Part shown: positions 62,050 to 64,000 of the stretch, one piece after another | Layout of the letters: every line of letters begins with the position of its first letter | Numbering within the stretch: the stretch's first letter is position 1 | Assembly: GCF_012927455.1 (NCBI RefSeq) | Contig: NZ_JABBPE010000016.1 | Span: 186,001-250,000 of the forward strand | Length of the DNA stretch: 64,000 bases | From: Polaromonas sp. | Lineage (GTDB): Bacteria; Pseudomonadota; Gammaproteobacteria; Burkholderiales; Burkholderiaceae_C | Reading direction: 5' to 3' | Notes under the pieces: generated by a model | What the model was told of the DNA's origin: nothing | Database searches by the model: none | Seen by the model: the letters and a program-made list of their open reading frames with translations, nothing else | Position numbers and translations under genes: made by a program

Positions 62050-64000
62050 ATGGCTGACATCACCCCATCCCTCATGGCCAATTCCATACGCGCGCTGGCC
62101 ATGGATGCTGTGCAACAAGCCAATTCCGGCCACCCTGGCGCGCCCATGGGCATGGCCGATATAGCCGTCGCCCTGTGGGACCGCCACCTCAAGCACAGCC
62201 CGCAGAATCCGCACTGGATGGACCGCGACCGCTTCGTGCTGAGCAATGGCCACGGCTCCATGCTGCTGTACGCGCTGCTGCACCTGACCGGCTACAAGCT
62301 GCCGATGAGCGAGCTTCAAGCCTTCCGCCAGCTGCACAGCAAAACCCCCGGCCATCCTGAACTGGGCTACACCCCCGGCGTGGAAACCACCACCGGCCCG
62401 CTCGGCCAGGGCCTGAGCAATGCCGTCGGCATGGCACTGTCTGAAAAGCTGCTGGCCAAGGAATTCAACCGCGAAGGCCATGCGGTGGTTGACCACCACA
62501 CGTATGTCTTCCTCGGTGACGGCTGCCTGATGGAAGGCATCAGCCACGAAGCCAGCGCGCTGGCCGGCGCCTGGAAGCTGAACAAGCTGATTGCGCTGTA
62601 CGACGACAACGGCATCTCGATTGACGGCCAGGTCGCGCCCTGGTTTATCGACAACACGGCGCTGCGTTTTACCGCCTACGGCTGGAACGTGATCGGCCCG
62701 ATCGACGGCCACGACACCGAAGCCGTTTCCGTGGCCATTGGGCAAGCCCAACAGAGCGCCGACAAGCCCACGCTGATCATCTGCAAAACGCACATCGGCA
62801 AAGGCTCGCCAAACCGCGCCAACACCGCCAAGGCGCACGGCGAACCACTGGGCGCCGAGGAAATCAAGCTGACGCGCGAGGCGCTAGACTGGCCGCACGC
62901 GCCCTTTAAAATTCCGCAGGAAAGCTACGACGCCTGGGACGCCAAGGCCAGGGGCCTGAGCGCCGAAGCGGCCTGGGACGCCAAGTTTGCCGCCTACAAA
63001 GCTGCGCACCCGGCGCTCGCAGCCGAGCTGCTGCGCCGCATGAAAGGCGACTTGCCCAAGAGTTTCTCGCAGCTTGCCGTTGACACCGTGATTGGCGCGC
63101 ACACCAAGGCCGAAACGGTGGCCTCACGCAAAGCCTCGCAGCTGGCGCTTGAAGCCTTCACCGCCGGCCTGCCCGAACTGCTGGGCGGCTCGGCTGACCT
63201 GACCGGCTCCAACCTGACCAACACCAAGAGCACGCCCAGCTTGCGCTTTGACCTGAACGGTGAGGTGGTGCAGACACCCGACTCCAACGGCGTGAGTGTC
63301 GGCGGGCGCCACATCAACTACGGCGTGCGCGAATTCGGCATGGCCGCGATCATGAACGGCATCGCGCTGCATGGCGGCTTCATCCCCTACGGCGGCACTT
63401 TTCTGACCTTCAGCGACTACTCGCGTAACGCCATCCGCATGGCCGCGCTGATGAAGCTGCGCGTGGTGCATGTGTTCACGCACGACTCGATCGGCCTCGG
63501 CGAAGACGGCCCGACGCACCAGTCCATCGAACACGCCGCCAGCCTGCGCCTGATCCCCAACCTGGATGTGTGGCGCCCGGGCGATACTGCCGAAACCGCC
63601 GTGGCCTGGGCCGTGGCGCTGCAAAACAAGAACAAGCCAACGGCGTTGTTGCTAAGCCGGCAAAACCTGCCCTACGCACCGAAAGATGATCTCGGCCAAA
63701 TCAGCAAGGGCGCTTACGTGCTGGCCGAGCCTAACGAAGTCGGTCTCAACAAGAAGGCGCAAGCCGTCATCATCGCCACGGGTTCTGAAGTGCAGCTGGC
63801 GCTGAAAGCGCAAGAGCTGCTGGCGACCTACAAGATCGCCGTGCGCGTGGTTTCCATGCCCAGCACCACCACCTTTGACAAGCAAAAACCTGCCTACAAA
63901 TCCGAAGTGTTGCCCGAAGGCATTCCGCGCATCGCCGTGGAAATGGGCGTGACCGACGGCTGGTGGAAATACGGCTGCGCCGCCGTCGTTGGCATCGACA
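62050..64000 (+). CDS. tkt: Transketolase (3' end outside window)
   Basis: Thiamine-diphosphate enzyme of the pentose phosphate or Calvin pathway; 650 codons are present and the last 20-30 residues are cut. The ATG at 62050 opens [20 protein letters not shown], followed by the His loop [12 protein letters not shown]. The TPP motif is in [20 protein letters not shown]. The catalytic Glu lies in [20 protein letters not shown], and the second half has [20 protein letters not shown]. The gene starts 301 bases from murU on the other strand. No Calvin-cycle neighbours are visible. Confidence 0.96.
   Translation, partial: MADITPSLMANSIRALAMDAVQQANSGHPGAPMGMADIAVALWDRHLKHSPQNPHWMDRDRFVLSNGHGSMLLYALLHLTGYKLPMSELQAFRQLHSKTPGHPELGYTPGVETTTGPLGQGLSNAVGMALSEKLLAKEFNREGHAVVDHHTYVFLGDGCLMEGISHEASALAGAWKLNKLIALYDDNGISIDGQVAPWFIDNTALRFTAYGWNVIGPIDGHDTEAVSVAIGQAQQSADKPTLIICKTHIGKGSPNRANTAKAHGEPLGAEEIKLTREALDWPHAPFKIPQESYDAWDAKARGLSAEAAWDAKFAAYKAAHPALAAELLRRMKGDLPKSFSQLAVDTVIGAHTKAETVASRKASQLALEAFTAGLPELLGGSADLTGSNLTNTKSTPSLRFDLNGEVVQTPDSNGVSVGGRHINYGVREFGMAAIMNGIALHGGFIPYGGTFLTFSDYSRNAIRMAALMKLRVVHVFTHDSIGLGEDGPTHQSIEHAASLRLIPNLDVWRPGDTAETAVAWAVALQNKNKPTALLLSRQNLPYAPKDDLGQISKGAYVLAEPNEVGLNKKAQAVIIATGSEVQLALKAQELLATYKIAVRVVSMPSTTTFDKQKPAYKSEVLPEGIPRIAVEMGVTDGWWKYGCAAVVGID

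Noticed and set aside
1-64000. tRNA, rRNA and CRISPR arrays
   Set aside because: I looked for T-loop motifs (GGTTCGA followed by a pairing arm), ribosomal conserved strings and regularly spaced direct repeats and saw none that hold up. The interspersed repeats are not regularly spaced.

Overview
The window is a high-GC chromosomal segment from a betaproteobacterium, most likely Burkholderiales/Comamonadaceae of the Polaromonas-Rhodoferax type. The evidence is the gene content (SecDF-YajC, fused indolepyruvate oxidoreductase, metX-metW, lptD-surA-rsmA, three-function PutA) and two interspersed repeat families. One family is an AT-rich element of about 50 bp with the core GCTATTAAATT.ATAGC. The other is a GC-rich three-hairpin element of about 90 bp. 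Genus is inferred from general knowledge of such genomes, not from a search.

Layout. 0-5 kb, minus strand: a DUF1631 gene cut by the window edge, then secF, secD and yajC. 5-13.4 kb, minus: a fused indolepyruvate ferredoxin oxidoreductase and a complete LIV-type ABC importer (livF, livG, livM, livH, binding protein). 13.4-15 kb: a decayed IS6-family element next to the C-terminal stump of an Lrp/AsnC regulator. 15-18.6 kb: ammonium transporter, a UPF0016 remnant, a SAM-II-type riboswitch and metX-metW. 18.7-23.1 kb: chromate resistance chrB (with rhodanese domain)-chrA and a SulP permease. 23-25 kb: alkB and a DapA-superfamily aldolase. 25-28.2 kb: copper homeostasis (cueR-copA, divergent copZ) with two CueR-type promoters. 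28.5 kb: a HEPN-like orphan. 29-35.3 kb: psd, a DUF72 gene, an M20 peptidase, a run of gene remnants, a cysteine hydrolase, DUF805 and rsmE. 35-42 kb: envelope biogenesis (amgK, divergent lptD-surA-rsmA). 42-43 kb: a barnase-like RNase with barstar. 43-51.5 kb: malic enzyme divergent from putA-putP. 51.5-53.4 kb: rubrerythrin, rubredoxin, DUF2061 and a broken rubredoxin reductase. 53.4-59.1 kb: an NHL-protein remnant, a hypothetical membrane protein, a four-gene redox/chemoreceptor operon (di-heme peroxidase, MCP, cupredoxin, cytochrome c) and a broken zeta toxin. 59.1-64 kb: a glutaredoxin-like gene, pepP, murU, and transketolase running off the right edge.

The strongest unexplained signal is the GC-rich hairpin element. 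Copies sit inside four otherwise conserved protein genes (metX, sulP, an M20 peptidase, amgK) without breaking the reading frame, and a fifth lies between surA and rsmA. Across copies the outer stem of the third hairpin keeps Watson-Crick pairing through paired base changes (GCGG/CCGC, GTGG/CCAC, GCAG/CTGC). This suggests selection or copying constraint on the folded form. Other leads are the peroxidase-MCP-cupredoxin-cytochrome operon, a 62-bp perfect palindrome at a deletion-like junction, and a chain of toxin, regulator, reductase and transporter remnants that shows active gene loss.
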